From Gammaproteobacteria bacterium (GTDB lineage Bacteria; Pseudomonadota; Gammaproteobacteria; SZUA-140): 64,000 bases of DNA. The DNA is taken from positions 150,074-214,073 of the forward strand of contig WFVD01000013.1 of NCBI GenBank assembly GCA_015491865.1. Reading direction: 5' to 3'. Positions 34,975-44,281 of the stretch are shown piece after piece. Position 1 is the first letter of the stretch. Each line of letters begins with the position of its first letter. The notes under the pieces are model-generated. The model was not told the origin of the DNA and ran no database searches. It saw nothing but the letters and a program-made list of their open reading frames with translations. Both the position numbers and the translations under genes were made by a program.

Positions 34975-35135
34975 AAATAAATTCCTACAAATAAACTTAA
35001 AGGTGTTCTGGTTTATTGACTATCGACCACACAGCCCGCCTGCCTGCGGCGGAAAGTCTGAAACGGTCTCAAGGGGGTAGCGAGAGCTGCCCATTCCTCC
35101 TGACAGTAAGTGGGCAGGCGATGGAACGGGTGAGC
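34975..35135 (+). other. Unexplained structured, GC-rich intergenic segment
   Basis: No convincing gene lies in the 261 bp between the methyltransferase stop and pip. Bases 35030-35130 are GC-rich and fold well: GGGTAGC (35075-35081) pairs with GCTGCCC (35086-35092) around a GAGA tetraloop, and CTGCCCA (35087-35093) can pair instead with TGGGCAG (35111-35117). CCGCC/GGCGG also pair nearby. A GNRA-type loop on the plus strand hints at an RNA transcribed in that direction. It could also be a remnant of a mobile element or intron; I cannot tell. Confidence 0.35.
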
Positions 35136-35738
35136 TTACGCGGGAATATCGGAAGCGGGCTTCTGAGCGACGATCAACGCCTCATTGCGGTACCCCTGCT
35201 GCGTATCGCCAACACGCCCCTCTTCCCGATAGGCCAGTAGCTGGTAGTCGCTGAATAGCTGTAGCAGTTCGTTATCGGCGAGGCGGAAATTGGCGCTGCG
35301 CGGGCCGCCCTCATTAACGTAGGTCTGGGTAAATGTCTGGTAATAAATCAGCCCGAGTGGTTTCAGAGCCCGCTTGATATGTGGAATGAGTGAGCGGTCA
35401 AGAAAGTAGCTCACCACAATCACATCGAACGCGGCCGTTTGCGGTGGCTGCTGCACAATATCACGCGCCTCAAAAGTGATATCCAGCCCCGCCATTGCGG
35501 GTGAAGTCTTAAGGCGCTCAATCACCACTGCGGAGATATCCCACGCTGTAGTTGTCAGGCCGTGGTTCGCAAGGAATGCGGCATTGGCTGCCATACCACA
35601 GGCAAGCTCCAGCGCGGTACCACTGGTGGGCAGCAGGTGCCGGTTCTCCTGCAATACGCGAACAGCAGCGTGCTCACCCTCATCCGCCTGCTGATAGATC
35701 GCATCCCACTTCTTTTGTGTGTCGCTAATTTCCATCAT
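35136..35738 (-). CDS. Class I SAM-dependent methyltransferase (TehB-like)
   Basis: This 200-residue protein has the class I methyltransferase signature: motif I ALELACGMAANAAFLANHG (about 42-60), the acidic residue after strand 2 in TAWDIS (about 64-69), and motif IV FDVIVVSYFLDRSLIPHI (about 103-120). It resembles the TehB/tellurite-thiopurine methyltransferase group; substrate is unknown. It lies 21 bp downstream of trkH on the same strand and could be co-transcribed with it. Confidence 0.88.
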   Translation of the reverse strand: MMEISDTQKKWDAIYQQADEGEHAAVRVLQENRHLLPTSGTALELACGMAANAAFLANHGLTTTAWDISAVVIERLKTSPAMAGLDITFEARDIVQQPPQTAAFDVIVVSYFLDRSLIPHIKRALKPLGLIYYQTFTQTYVNEGGPRSANFRLADNELLQLFSDYQLLAYREEGRVGDTQQGYRNEALIVAQKPASDIPA

Positions 35739-35759
35739 ATCCTCGCTATGTCAACTGCG

Positions 35760-37205
35760 TTATTTTCGCCAGAACGCCGGTGTTAACAGCACCAACAGCG
35801 TAAAGATTTCAAGACGCCCCAGTAGCATCGCAAAACAGAGCACCCATTTGGCGGTATCGTTTATGCTCGCATAGTTTAGCCCCACATCCCCCAGCCCCGG
35901 GCCGAGATTGTTCATGCAGGCGGCCACTGCTGAGAATGAGGTGACAAAATCGAGCCCAGTCGCGGCCAGGGCCACCGACATCACGCAAAAGCAGACCACA
36001 TAGAGTGAGAAAAATCCCCATACGGCATCGATTACACGACTCGGCAACGGCTTGTTACCCACTTTAACTGCAAATTGTGCATTGGGATGGATCAGGCGCT
36101 TGATCTCACGTGCGCCCTGCTTTAACAGCAGGAGTACCCGGATCACTTTTAATCCGCCACCGGTCGATCCGGCACAACCACCGATAAAGCTGGTGAGCAG
36201 TAACAGCACGGGTAAAAAGAGCGGCCAGTTATGGTATTCCGCAGTGGTAAAGCCCGCCGTGGTACCGATCGAGACCGCCTGAAAGATGCCGTGATGCAGC
36301 GCTGTGCCCGCAGTATCAAATGTCCCGCTGGCGTATAAAAAGTAGGAGGTGATGGCGGAGACAATCAACAAAATCGAGAAATAGAAACGGAACTCAGGGT
36401 CACTCAGATAGGGACGCAGGCTCAGACCGCGCCACGCCAGAAAGTGAAGGGCAAAGTTAACCCCGGCCAGCAGCATAAAAACTATCGCGACCGACTCAAT
36501 CAGTGTACTGTTAAAGTAGCCGATACTGGCGTCATGGGTGGAGAAGCCCCCGATCGCGATGGTCGAAAAGCTGTGGGCGATCGCATCAAACGGCGTCATC
36601 CCCGCGAGCCAGTAGGCCAGTGCACAGGTGACGGTCAACCCCAGATAGATGTACCACAACGCCTTGGCGGTCTCGGTGATGCGCGGTGTCAGCTTATTAT
36701 CTTTCATCGGCCCCGGCGTCTCGGCGCGATAGAGCTGCATACCACCGATACCGAGCATCGGTAGAATCGCGACCGCCAGTACGATAATCCCCATTCCGCC
36801 GAGCCACTGTAACTGCTGGCGATAATAGAGCACCGATAGCGGCATCTCATCCAGCCCGAAGATTACGGTCGCCCCGGTCGTGGTCAGCCCTGACAGTGAC
36901 TCAAACACCGCATCAACAAAGGAGAGCTTCGAACTCAATATGAAGGGTAGTGAGCCGGACATGCCAAGCACCACCCAAAACATCACCACCACAATAAAAC
37001 CGTCGCGCAGGCGCAGCTCTTTTCGATGCCTGCACACCGGCAACCATAAGAGCATGCCGATCAGCATCACCATCGCAAAGGCGTAGAGAAAGGCGCTCAA
37101 CGACGCCTCATCATAGATCCACGCCAGCACCGCGGGCGGCAGCATCGTCAAACTAAAGAGCGCCAGCAGAATTCCGATGATGCGTTGAATGGCTTTATAT
37201 TGCAT
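35760..37205 (-). CDS. trkH: Trk potassium uptake membrane subunit TrkH
   Basis: This 481-residue polytopic protein is TrkH/TrkG, with four pore-loop repeats such as SLSGLTTTGATV, FSTIAIGGFSTHDAS, SIGTTAGFTTAEY and AACMNNLGPGLG; the glycines form the K+ filter. It assembles with the TrkA NAD(H)/nucleotide-binding ring, encoded 49 bp upstream on the same strand. The C-terminal AMLLGRLEIFTLLVLLTP is also typical. Length is normal. Confidence 0.96.
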   Translation of the reverse strand: MQYKAIQRIIGILLALFSLTMLPPAVLAWIYDEASLSAFLYAFAMVMLIGMLLWLPVCRHRKELRLRDGFIVVVMFWVVLGMSGSLPFILSSKLSFVDAVFESLSGLTTTGATVIFGLDEMPLSVLYYRQQLQWLGGMGIIVLAVAILPMLGIGGMQLYRAETPGPMKDNKLTPRITETAKALWYIYLGLTVTCALAYWLAGMTPFDAIAHSFSTIAIGGFSTHDASIGYFNSTLIESVAIVFMLLAGVNFALHFLAWRGLSLRPYLSDPEFRFYFSILLIVSAITSYFLYASGTFDTAGTALHHGIFQAVSIGTTAGFTTAEYHNWPLFLPVLLLLTSFIGGCAGSTGGGLKVIRVLLLLKQGAREIKRLIHPNAQFAVKVGNKPLPSRVIDAVWGFFSLYVVCFCVMSVALAATGLDFVTSFSAVAACMNNLGPGLGDVGLNYASINDTAKWVLCFAMLLGRLEIFTLLVLLTPAFWRK

Positions 37206-37254
37206 GGGTATCAGAAACCAGGAGCAGACTGTACAGAATAATCAGGCGCGCGCA

Positions 37255-38628
37255 TCAGAGAAAGGTGACACCCACCTGAAATAGACGCTCGACCTCTGTG
37301 ATCCGCTTTTTATCGATCAGGAACAGGATCACATGATCCTCTGCCTCGATCACTGTATTGTGATGCGCCACCAGCACCTCTTCGCCGCGAACAATAATAC
37401 CGATACTGGTTCCCTGCGGTAGCCTGATATCTTCGACCGCACGCCCAACGACTTTAGAGGAGTTTTTGTCACCATGGGCGATCGCCTCAATCGCCTCGGC
37501 CGCACCACGCCGCAACGAATGCACCACCACCACATCACCACGACGGACATGGGCCAGCAACCCGCCGATCGTCGCCTGATGGGGGGAGACCGCAATGTCG
37601 ATCTCCCCGCTCTCAACGAGGTCTACATAAGCGGCACGGTTAATCAGCGTCATCACTTTTTTGGCACCAAGACGTTTTGCCAGCATCGCCGATAAGATAT
37701 TGGCTTCGTCATCATTGGTCATCGCGCAGAAAATATCGGTGCTCTCAATATTCTCTTCCAGCAGCAGCTCTTCATCTGCGGCATCACCCAGCAGCACCAG
37801 TGTTTTGTCGAGCTCTTCTGCGATGCGCTGTGTACGCTCGGTGTCGTGGTCGATCAGCTTCACCTGATAGCGATCTTCCAGTGCTGCCGCCAGCCCTTTG
37901 CCGATATGGCCACCGCCCACCAGGATAATGCGCTTGATCGGTTTGTCGAGCTTACGCAGCTCGCTCATCACCGCACGAATATCATCCTTTGCCGCGATAA
38001 AAAAGACTTCATCATCAACCTCAATCACGGTATCGCCCTGCGGGATGATCGGCGTGCCACGGCGAAAAATCGCTGCCACGCGTGATTTTATCCCCGGCAT
38101 ATGCTCTTTCAGCTCACGCAGTTCATGCCCCACCAGCGGCCCGCCGTAATAGGCCTTTACCGCCACCAGCCGCACCAGCCCTCCGGCAAAATCGAGCACC
38201 TGCAGTGCGCCAGGGTACTCAATCAAGCGCCGCACATGATCGATCACCACCTGCTCAGGGCTGATCAGCATATCAACCGGTAGCGCCTCCTGGGTAAAGA
38301 GCTGTGAGTAGGCGACATACTCCCGTGCGCGCACCCGTGCGATCTTGGTCGGGGTGTGAAACAGGGTGTAGGCGACCTGGCAGGCCACCATATTGGTCTC
38401 ATCACTATTGGTAACCGCAAGTATCATGTCGGCATCTTCAGCGCCCGCACGGCGCAGCACATCCGGATGTGAAGCGTGGCCAGTCACCGTGCGCAGATCA
38501 AGGCGATCCTGCAGCTCATGCAGCGCCCTGGTATCGACATCGACAACGGTGATGTCGTTCGCCTCTCTGGCAAGGTTCTCCGCCACCGACGAACCCACCT
38601 GCCCCGCACCGAGCACTATAATTTTCAT
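37255..38628 (-). CDS. trkA: Trk potassium transporter regulatory subunit TrkA
   Basis: This 457-residue cytoplasmic protein has two RCK repeats, each with a Rossmann RCK_N and an RCK_C. The first opens [20 protein letters not shown] with VVDVDT; the second shows [18 protein letters not shown] (about 233-250) with [10 protein letters not shown]. It binds NAD(H) and ATP/ADP and gates TrkH. It lies 96 bp after ntrX and 49 bp before trkH, the common gammaproteobacterial arrangement. Confidence 0.96.
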   Translation of the reverse strand: MKIIVLGAGQVGSSVAENLAREANDITVVDVDTRALHELQDRLDLRTVTGHASHPDVLRRAGAEDADMILAVTNSDETNMVACQVAYTLFHTPTKIARVRAREYVAYSQLFTQEALPVDMLISPEQVVIDHVRRLIEYPGALQVLDFAGGLVRLVAVKAYYGGPLVGHELRELKEHMPGIKSRVAAIFRRGTPIIPQGDTVIEVDDEVFFIAAKDDIRAVMSELRKLDKPIKRIILVGGGHIGKGLAAALEDRYQVKLIDHDTERTQRIAEELDKTLVLLGDAADEELLLEENIESTDIFCAMTNDDEANILSAMLAKRLGAKKVMTLINRAAYVDLVESGEIDIAVSPHQATIGGLLAHVRRGDVVVVHSLRRGAAEAIEAIAHGDKNSSKVVGRAVEDIRLPQGTSIGIIVRGEEVLVAHHNTVIEAEDHVILFLIDKKRITEVERLFQVGVTFL

Positions 38629-38724
38629 TGCATTAAATCCAGCATCAACGTTAAACGCAACGCATCAGGTTAATTATTTTTTTCAGGCGCATAGCGTAAC
38701 AGAAAAATGGGCAGCCGCTCATCG

Positions 38725-40098
38725 CTACTTGCTCCCCGAGTCTCTCTTTTTATTGACGCCCAGCGCACGAAGTTTACGGTAGAGGTGGGTACGTTCAATC
38801 CCCGCCTTGCGTGCCACCTGCCCAAGGTTGCCGTGGTGCTGACGCAGCTGATGCTCAAAGTAGGCCTTCTCAAACTGCTGGCGCGCACCGCGCAGCGGCA
38901 GATCAAACTCAACCGGATGGGGGCTTGCACCACTGCTGAGCGCAACACCCAGCGCCGCCTCGACTTCATCGACATCGATCTCGTTGTCACTGCCAAAGAT
39001 CATCAGGCGCTGCACCAGGTTTTTCAGCTCACGCACATTCCCCGGCCATGGGTAACTCATCAGACGAGAAATAGCGGCCTCACTAAAGCGACGTTGCGCC
39101 AGATGTTCACGCTGTACAAACTGCTCGGCATAGTAATCGAGCAACGCCTTCACATCTTCGGCATGTTCACGCAGTGGCGGCACATTCAGCGGCACAACAT
39201 TCAGATGATAGTAGAGGTCTTCGCGAAAGTGCCCTTCACTGACATACTGCTTTAGATCACGGTGGGTGGCGGCAATGATGCGTACATCAAAGGCAACGGG
39301 CTCAACCCCACCTACACGCAAAAACGATCGGTTTTCCAGCGTACTAAAGAGCTTCGCCTGCACCCCCGGATCCATGTCGCCAATCTCACTGAGAAACAGC
39401 GTGCCGCCATTGGCCTGCTCAATACAGCCATAATAGATTGCGCCGCCCTCTTCACTGCCAAAGAGCTCTGCGGCGGCATTCGTCGTCGCCATGGAGGCGA
39501 CACTCACATCGATAAAAGGCGCCTCTGCGCGTGAACTGCTGGCATGCAGATAGCGAGCAAAGAGCTCCTTGCCGCTCCCCGCCTCGCCGCTGATCAGCAC
39601 CCACGCGTTATGTTTGGCAATCAGCCGTGCGCGCTCACAGAGATCACGTATGGTCTGACTATCACCGACCGGCTCACCCAGCGGCTGCGCCTTGCGCCGC
39701 AGCCCTTCATTTTCACGTTGCAGGCGGCCCGCTTCCAGCGCACGCCCGACGACCAGCAGCAGTTTGGCCAACGATAGCGGTTTCTCAACAAAGTCATACG
39801 CGCCAAGACGTGTCGCCTCGACCGCCGTCTCAACCGTACCGTGACCAGAGATCATGATCACCGGAATATCGGCGCCGCCCTCCTGTGACCATTCACGCAA
39901 CAGTGAGATGCCGTCAATATCGGGCATCCAGACATCAAGCAGAATCAGATGTGGTCGCCGCTTGCGACGCAACTTGCGCGCCTCTTCACCATTGGCCGCA
40001 AGATCGACCTCGTACCCTTCGTCTTCGAGGATATCCTTGACCAGCTCGCGAATATCGCGTTCATCGTCAACAACTAACACATAAGGAGCACTCATCAC
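38725..40098 (-). CDS. NtrX-like response regulator with degenerate sigma-54 activation motifs
   Basis: This 457-residue regulator has a receiver domain (about 6-120; Asp55), an AAA+ domain (about 145-370) and a Fis-type helix-turn-helix end (GNLGQVARKAGIERTHLYRK). Walker A is intact (GEAGSGKE, 171-178). Two key features are lost. The GAFTGA loop that contacts sigma-54 is replaced by GGAIYYG (218-224), and the Walker B Asp is Ser237 (TLFLSEI). It therefore probably does not act as a standard sigma-54 activator and may bind DNA as a simple repressor or activator. Its ATG overlaps the end of ntrY by 4 bp; both are transcribed with rsmB upstream and trkAH downstream. Confidence 0.9.
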   Translation of the reverse strand: MMSAPYVLVVDDERDIRELVKDILEDEGYEVDLAANGEEARKLRRKRRPHLILLDVWMPDIDGISLLREWSQEGGADIPVIMISGHGTVETAVEATRLGAYDFVEKPLSLAKLLLVVGRALEAGRLQRENEGLRRKAQPLGEPVGDSQTIRDLCERARLIAKHNAWVLISGEAGSGKELFARYLHASSSRAEAPFIDVSVASMATTNAAAELFGSEEGGAIYYGCIEQANGGTLFLSEIGDMDPGVQAKLFSTLENRSFLRVGGVEPVAFDVRIIAATHRDLKQYVSEGHFREDLYYHLNVVPLNVPPLREHAEDVKALLDYYAEQFVQREHLAQRRFSEAAISRLMSYPWPGNVRELKNLVQRLMIFGSDNEIDVDEVEAALGVALSSGASPHPVEFDLPLRGARQQFEKAYFEHQLRQHHGNLGQVARKAGIERTHLYRKLRALGVNKKRDSGSK

Positions 40099-42374
40099 TT
40101 TTCACCATCAGGTTGTTTGAACGGCATCACATCTTCTGGCGTGCTGTCATCAGCAGCGCCACCCACCTGCGCTACATCATCGATATTGCCAGGCGCTACC
40201 GGCAAATGAATAGTCATGCAGGCGCCCTGTTCCAGATTTTCAGCCCAGATCACACCACTGTGCTCTTCAACAATCTTTTTAACGATCGCTAACCCCAACC
40301 CACTACCCTTCGGCTTTGCGGTAACATAGGGTTCAAAAATATTTTCCAGGATCGCCACCGGAATACCGGGACCACTGTCGACCACCCGCAGCTCAACCAT
40401 CGACACCCCGCGCTCGCTCAGTGCGCGGGTCTCCAGGGTGATCTTCATCTCTCCCGCCACCATCGCTTCCAGCGCATTTTTAATCAGGTTATGCAGCAGC
40501 TGGCGCATTCTTCCTGCGTCCACTGAGACCAGCGGCAAGCGCTTCTGTAATCGAGCCTCAATCACCACGCCCAGGTGGTTATTGCGGTAGAGTTCCAGCA
40601 CCTCATCGATCAGGGCGTTGAGTGGCAGCGGGCGCAACTCTAACTTCGGGGTGCGCGCATATTCAGAGAAGGCCTGCACCATCTCTTTCATCACCTCTAC
40701 CTGCTGCACAATCGTATGGGTTGACTTGTCCAGCACGACGGCATCCTCAGGTGGCATCGATTTAAGATATTTATGGCGTAGCCGCTCGGCCGATAGTTGA
40801 ATTGGTGTCAGTGGGTTTTTAATCTCATGCGCGAGGCGGCGTGCTACCTCACCCCATGCAGCGTCGCGCTGCGCCTGCACCAGGTTAGTGACATCATCAA
40901 AGACAATCACGTAGCCCCCGTCATCACCCGGCAGTGCCGCGCCGCCACACATCAGCACCTGCCGCCCGGTTGCGCCGTAAAAGATCACCTCCTCGCGCCA
41001 TTCACCTTTCCCTGAGGTATCGCTGCATGACTCGGCAAGGTGAGGGGTGATCGCATCGGCAAAGTTTTTCAGGTATGCGTAGCGTTCAACAATCTCATTC
41101 AGCTCGTAACCGATACAGGCCTTCGACTCCACCCCCAGAATCTCTCCCGCTGCCACATTCACGGTATAGACAGTTCGGTTCACATCCAGGGTCAACACCC
41201 CCGATGAGAGACGTGCCAGCACCGCCCAGAGGTAAGCGCGCTCCTGCTCTGCCTGCTGCTGACTGCTGCGCACCTCTTCCTGTGCGCGGGCGATCTTAAG
41301 CGTCATGTCATTAAACGACTCCACCAGAAAACCGAGCTCATCGCCGGAGTGCATCGGCAAGCGCTTGGTGTAGTCGCCCGCCGCTACCGCACGCGTGCCG
41401 ATCGCCAGCACTCGTATCGGCGTTACCAGACGTCGTGCCGAGAAAAAGGCGAGCCATACAGCCATCAACACGCCCAGCAGCAGCACGAGCGAGAGCATTA
41501 AAATAAAGCTGTTTTTAAGTGGATCGCGCAATAAGAGCAGCTGCTGATACTGTGTATAGGCCGTTTCAACACTGCCCGCCAGCACACTAACCCGGTCAGA
41601 GATCGGGTAGAGTGCCTGCAGAAAACGCAACTCAACCAGCGGTGATGCCGATGGCACCTGTGTCACCACGCGAACATACAATCCCTTATCCGTCAACGGA
41701 TCCAGACTCACATAAGGGCTACCGCTCTGACGCACCTGGCGGATCACCGATTCATTCGGCAGGTCCGGTACTATCGCAGCGGGATTGACACTACTCGATG
41801 CGACGACATGGCCACCGCTCATAAACAGCGTCAGCTCTGAAACGTCATCGCTCACCCGCAGCTCATCAAGCAGCCGCGGCAGTGAGAGCTCATCCGCCAG
41901 CTGTAACGTGTTACTCATCTGTTCAGTGCGCTTCATCAATTCACGCGAGCGTGTCGCGAGTGAGGCGCGGCTCAATTCAAGCGCGTTATCCAGTGTGCGC
42001 TCAACACGCACATCAAACCAACTGTCGATACCGCGCTGGATAAAACCGAGTGAGAAATAATAGACCAGCGATACCGGGGCCAGCGCCAGCAGCACAAACA
42101 TCAACATCAACCGTACAGTGAGCCGTGAACCGGTTGCTCGGTTGCGATACTGTCGTCGTAGCCGTAGCAGATTGGAAGTGATCAGCGTCAGTAATGTGAT
42201 CAGCCCAAGCAGATTGACTACCAGCAAGAGCATATAGAGGCGGCCAAACTGTTCGGAGTTCTGGGTGGCGGCACTCATCAAAAACAGCGACGCCAGTAGT
42301 AGAATCGATAACAGTACTACCGGAATAGCACCAGAGCCAAGGCGCCTCAGTTTGACAATGTCCACGAATACCAC
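40095..42374 (-). CDS. NtrY-like membrane sensor histidine kinase
   Basis: This 759-residue kinase has N-terminal transmembrane segments (about 15-35, 45-65, 88-110), a periplasmic sensing region (about 115-290), another helix (about 292-313) and a HAMP region (about 317-370). A PAS domain (about 385-500) follows, then HisKA with VARRLAHEIKNPLTPIQLSA (about 524-543) and a HATPase domain ending with GSGLGLAIVKKIVEEHSG. This matches NtrY, partner of NtrX, linked to nitrogen, redox or envelope signalling depending on species. The start is GTG at 42374, overlapping the upstream DUF4390 gene by 28 bp. Confidence 0.93.
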   Translation of the reverse strand: MVFVDIVKLRRLGSGAIPVVLLSILLLASLFLMSAATQNSEQFGRLYMLLLVVNLLGLITLLTLITSNLLRLRRQYRNRATGSRLTVRLMLMFVLLALAPVSLVYYFSLGFIQRGIDSWFDVRVERTLDNALELSRASLATRSRELMKRTEQMSNTLQLADELSLPRLLDELRVSDDVSELTLFMSGGHVVASSSVNPAAIVPDLPNESVIRQVRQSGSPYVSLDPLTDKGLYVRVVTQVPSASPLVELRFLQALYPISDRVSVLAGSVETAYTQYQQLLLLRDPLKNSFILMLSLVLLLGVLMAVWLAFFSARRLVTPIRVLAIGTRAVAAGDYTKRLPMHSGDELGFLVESFNDMTLKIARAQEEVRSSQQQAEQERAYLWAVLARLSSGVLTLDVNRTVYTVNVAAGEILGVESKACIGYELNEIVERYAYLKNFADAITPHLAESCSDTSGKGEWREEVIFYGATGRQVLMCGGAALPGDDGGYVIVFDDVTNLVQAQRDAAWGEVARRLAHEIKNPLTPIQLSAERLRHKYLKSMPPEDAVVLDKSTHTIVQQVEVMKEMVQAFSEYARTPKLELRPLPLNALIDEVLELYRNNHLGVVIEARLQKRLPLVSVDAGRMRQLLHNLIKNALEAMVAGEMKITLETRALSERGVSMVELRVVDSGPGIPVAILENIFEPYVTAKPKGSGLGLAIVKKIVEEHSGVIWAENLEQGACMTIHLPVAPGNIDDVAQVGGAADDSTPEDVMPFKQPDGEK

Positions 42375-42952
42375 TCACTGCTTAGATGCCAGTCGGCAGA
42401 AAAATAGGCGCGCAGGCGCAACGGGGCTGGCAGCTCACCGGCATCGACTGACACCCGCATCAAACCGATATATTCCCCCTCTTCTTCCAGTAGCTGTCTG
42501 TCCAGTACCGGCAGTTCCACCACTGTGCCTAGCAGGGTTAATGCCACCTCAAGTGTGGGAAAACTATGCTGCGAGCCGCTATTAAGATTGGTGACAAGGT
42601 ACTGTCGTGTCAGGGCGTGATATTCGAGCTGGTAGTGCTGTACCAGTTGTGCGATCTCCTCATTCCAGATCAATCTGCGCTTACGCTGAAATTTGATATC
42701 GAGCACCACCACTACCGGTACCCCTTTGTGCATCACCTCCACCACTTTGTCGCTGAGTTCGTAGTCGATGCGTGCACTCAGATAGTAGACCTTGTCGACC
42801 AGGCTGACTTTAACCGCGGAGATATCAAAGCGCGTCTCGGCCGAAGCGCCTGTCGCCAGCAGCAGTGTCAGCAGCGCTGTCAACCGAACCAGTATCGGAT
42901 GCAGCCTGTGCTGCATCAAGCTCTGCTGATCTACTGCGGTGTTAACTTGCAT
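42347..42952 (-). CDS. DUF4390 family exported protein
   Basis: This 201-residue protein has an N-terminal signal peptide (LTALLTLLLATGASA, mature from ETRFDIS) and the DUF4390 body with ISAVKVSLVDKVYYLSARIDY and GVPVVVVLDIKFQRKRRL; its function is unknown. It is consistently found between rsmB and ntrY in gammaproteobacteria, as here (3 bp after rsmB and overlapping ntrY), so it may affect NtrY sensing in the periplasm (inference). Confidence 0.88.
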   Translation of the reverse strand: MQVNTAVDQQSLMQHRLHPILVRLTALLTLLLATGASAETRFDISAVKVSLVDKVYYLSARIDYELSDKVVEVMHKGVPVVVVLDIKFQRKRRLIWNEEIAQLVQHYQLEYHALTRQYLVTNLNSGSQHSFPTLEVALTLLGTVVELPVLDRQLLEEEGEYIGLMRVSVDAGELPAPLRLRAYFSADWHLSSEWYSWTLSN

Positions 42953-42955
42953 TCC

Positions 42956-44272
42956 CTATCCAGCACTCTTCAGCAATGGCGCATAATAAAAACCATCCAT
43001 CCCTTCGTCACCCGGCAGAAGCTGTCTGCCTACCGGCATTGCGCGCCCCCATGAAGCTGACACCGACTGCGCTGTTGCATCATGATGGGTTTGCAGAAAT
43101 CTTTCAATCTGAAGATGGTTTTCCTGCGGAAAAATAGAGCAGGTGGCGTAGAGCAGCAGGCCCCCTGGTGCCAGTAGAGGCCACAGCGCCGCCAGGATCT
43201 CACCCTGCAGCACTACAAGCCTGTCGATATCTTCTTCACGACGTAACTGTTTGATATCGGGATGGCGGCGTATCACGCCCGAGGCAGAGCAGGGAGCATC
43301 TAGCAGGATGCGATCAAACGGTTGGCCATCCCACCATGCGTCGGGTCGGCTGGCATCACCACAAACCACCTCCGCCTGCAAATTGAGCCGCGTCAGGTTT
43401 TCACGCACACGCTGCAGACGCTCCTCATCGATATCAATCGCCACCACCTCCCTCGCCTCTGGCGTTTGCTCAAGAAGATGACAACACTTGCCACCCGGTG
43501 CAGCACATGCATCCAGCAGGCGCTCTCCCGCCTGTGGGTTCAGCAACCATGCGGCTAATTGGGCGGCTCCATCCTGAACCGAAACATCTCCGGCCCCAAA
43601 GCCGGGCAGGCGCTCCACCTCTACGGATTGTTGTAGCACAACCGCCGAAGGTAGTGCGGTTAATGCTGTCGCCGCCACCCCTTCATCCTGCAGTCGCTGC
43701 AGGTAGGCCTCTCTCGAACCATGCGCGGGGTTGACCCGCAACACCATCGGTGGATAGTGGTTATTCCCTTCAGCAATCGCCTGCCACTCATCAGGCCACC
43801 CCCTCTTGATCATCGCCAGCAACCACTCAGGGTGAGCGTACCTGGCAACAGGGGTGCTATCCGCCTTTGCCAGCAGCTTTTGCTCGCCGCGCTGAAAATT
43901 TCGCAACACGGCGTTGACCAGCCCCCTGGCCCACCCCTTGCCGATTGCGTTGACCGCTTCAACGGTCTCGGCTACCACTGCGTGCGGCGGGATACGCATG
44001 TAGATTAGCTGGTAAAGCCCTAACAGGATCAGACACTCAACATCGCGGTCCTTACGTTTTAACGGCTTATTTAAGAGCTGTTTTGCGATCGCCTCCAGCC
44101 GCACCCCATAGCGCATCACACCGTAACAGAGCTCCTGTGTCAGCGGCCTTTCTGTAGGATCAGACAGCTTTACCAGCTGCTCTGGCAGCGCCACACTCAG
44201 TGAGCGCCCATCGACTATCACCCGCAGCAGCACCTTGACGGCAACCGCGCGCGCCTTCATCTTTTGCTTCAT
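42956..44272 (-). CDS. rsmB: 16S rRNA (cytosine(967)-C(5))-methyltransferase
   Basis: This 438-residue enzyme is RsmB (Fmu/Sun). The N-terminal NusB-like RNA-binding domain covers about 1-140 (ARAVAVKVLLRVI). The C-terminal methyltransferase shows LLDACAAPGGKCCHLLEQ (about 245-262), the catalytic DAPCSASGVIRRHPDIK and LLYATCSIFPQEN. I start at ATG 44272; the frame is open from a TTG two codons earlier (44278). It follows fmt closely. The hydroxyl-free C5 methylation uses two cysteines, both visible. Confidence 0.95.
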   Translation of the reverse strand: MKQKMKARAVAVKVLLRVIVDGRSLSVALPEQLVKLSDPTERPLTQELCYGVMRYGVRLEAIAKQLLNKPLKRKDRDVECLILLGLYQLIYMRIPPHAVVAETVEAVNAIGKGWARGLVNAVLRNFQRGEQKLLAKADSTPVARYAHPEWLLAMIKRGWPDEWQAIAEGNNHYPPMVLRVNPAHGSREAYLQRLQDEGVAATALTALPSAVVLQQSVEVERLPGFGAGDVSVQDGAAQLAAWLLNPQAGERLLDACAAPGGKCCHLLEQTPEAREVVAIDIDEERLQRVRENLTRLNLQAEVVCGDASRPDAWWDGQPFDRILLDAPCSASGVIRRHPDIKQLRREEDIDRLVVLQGEILAALWPLLAPGGLLLYATCSIFPQENHLQIERFLQTHHDATAQSVSASWGRAMPVGRQLLPGDEGMDGFYYAPLLKSAG

Positions 44273-44281
44273 TGGCAACGT

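Noticed and set aside
35016..35240. Plus-strand open frame across the structured intergenic segment
   Set aside because: It runs antisense into the methyltransferase gene and its sequence is low in typical codon pattern; I treat the DNA as non-coding or as a remnant.
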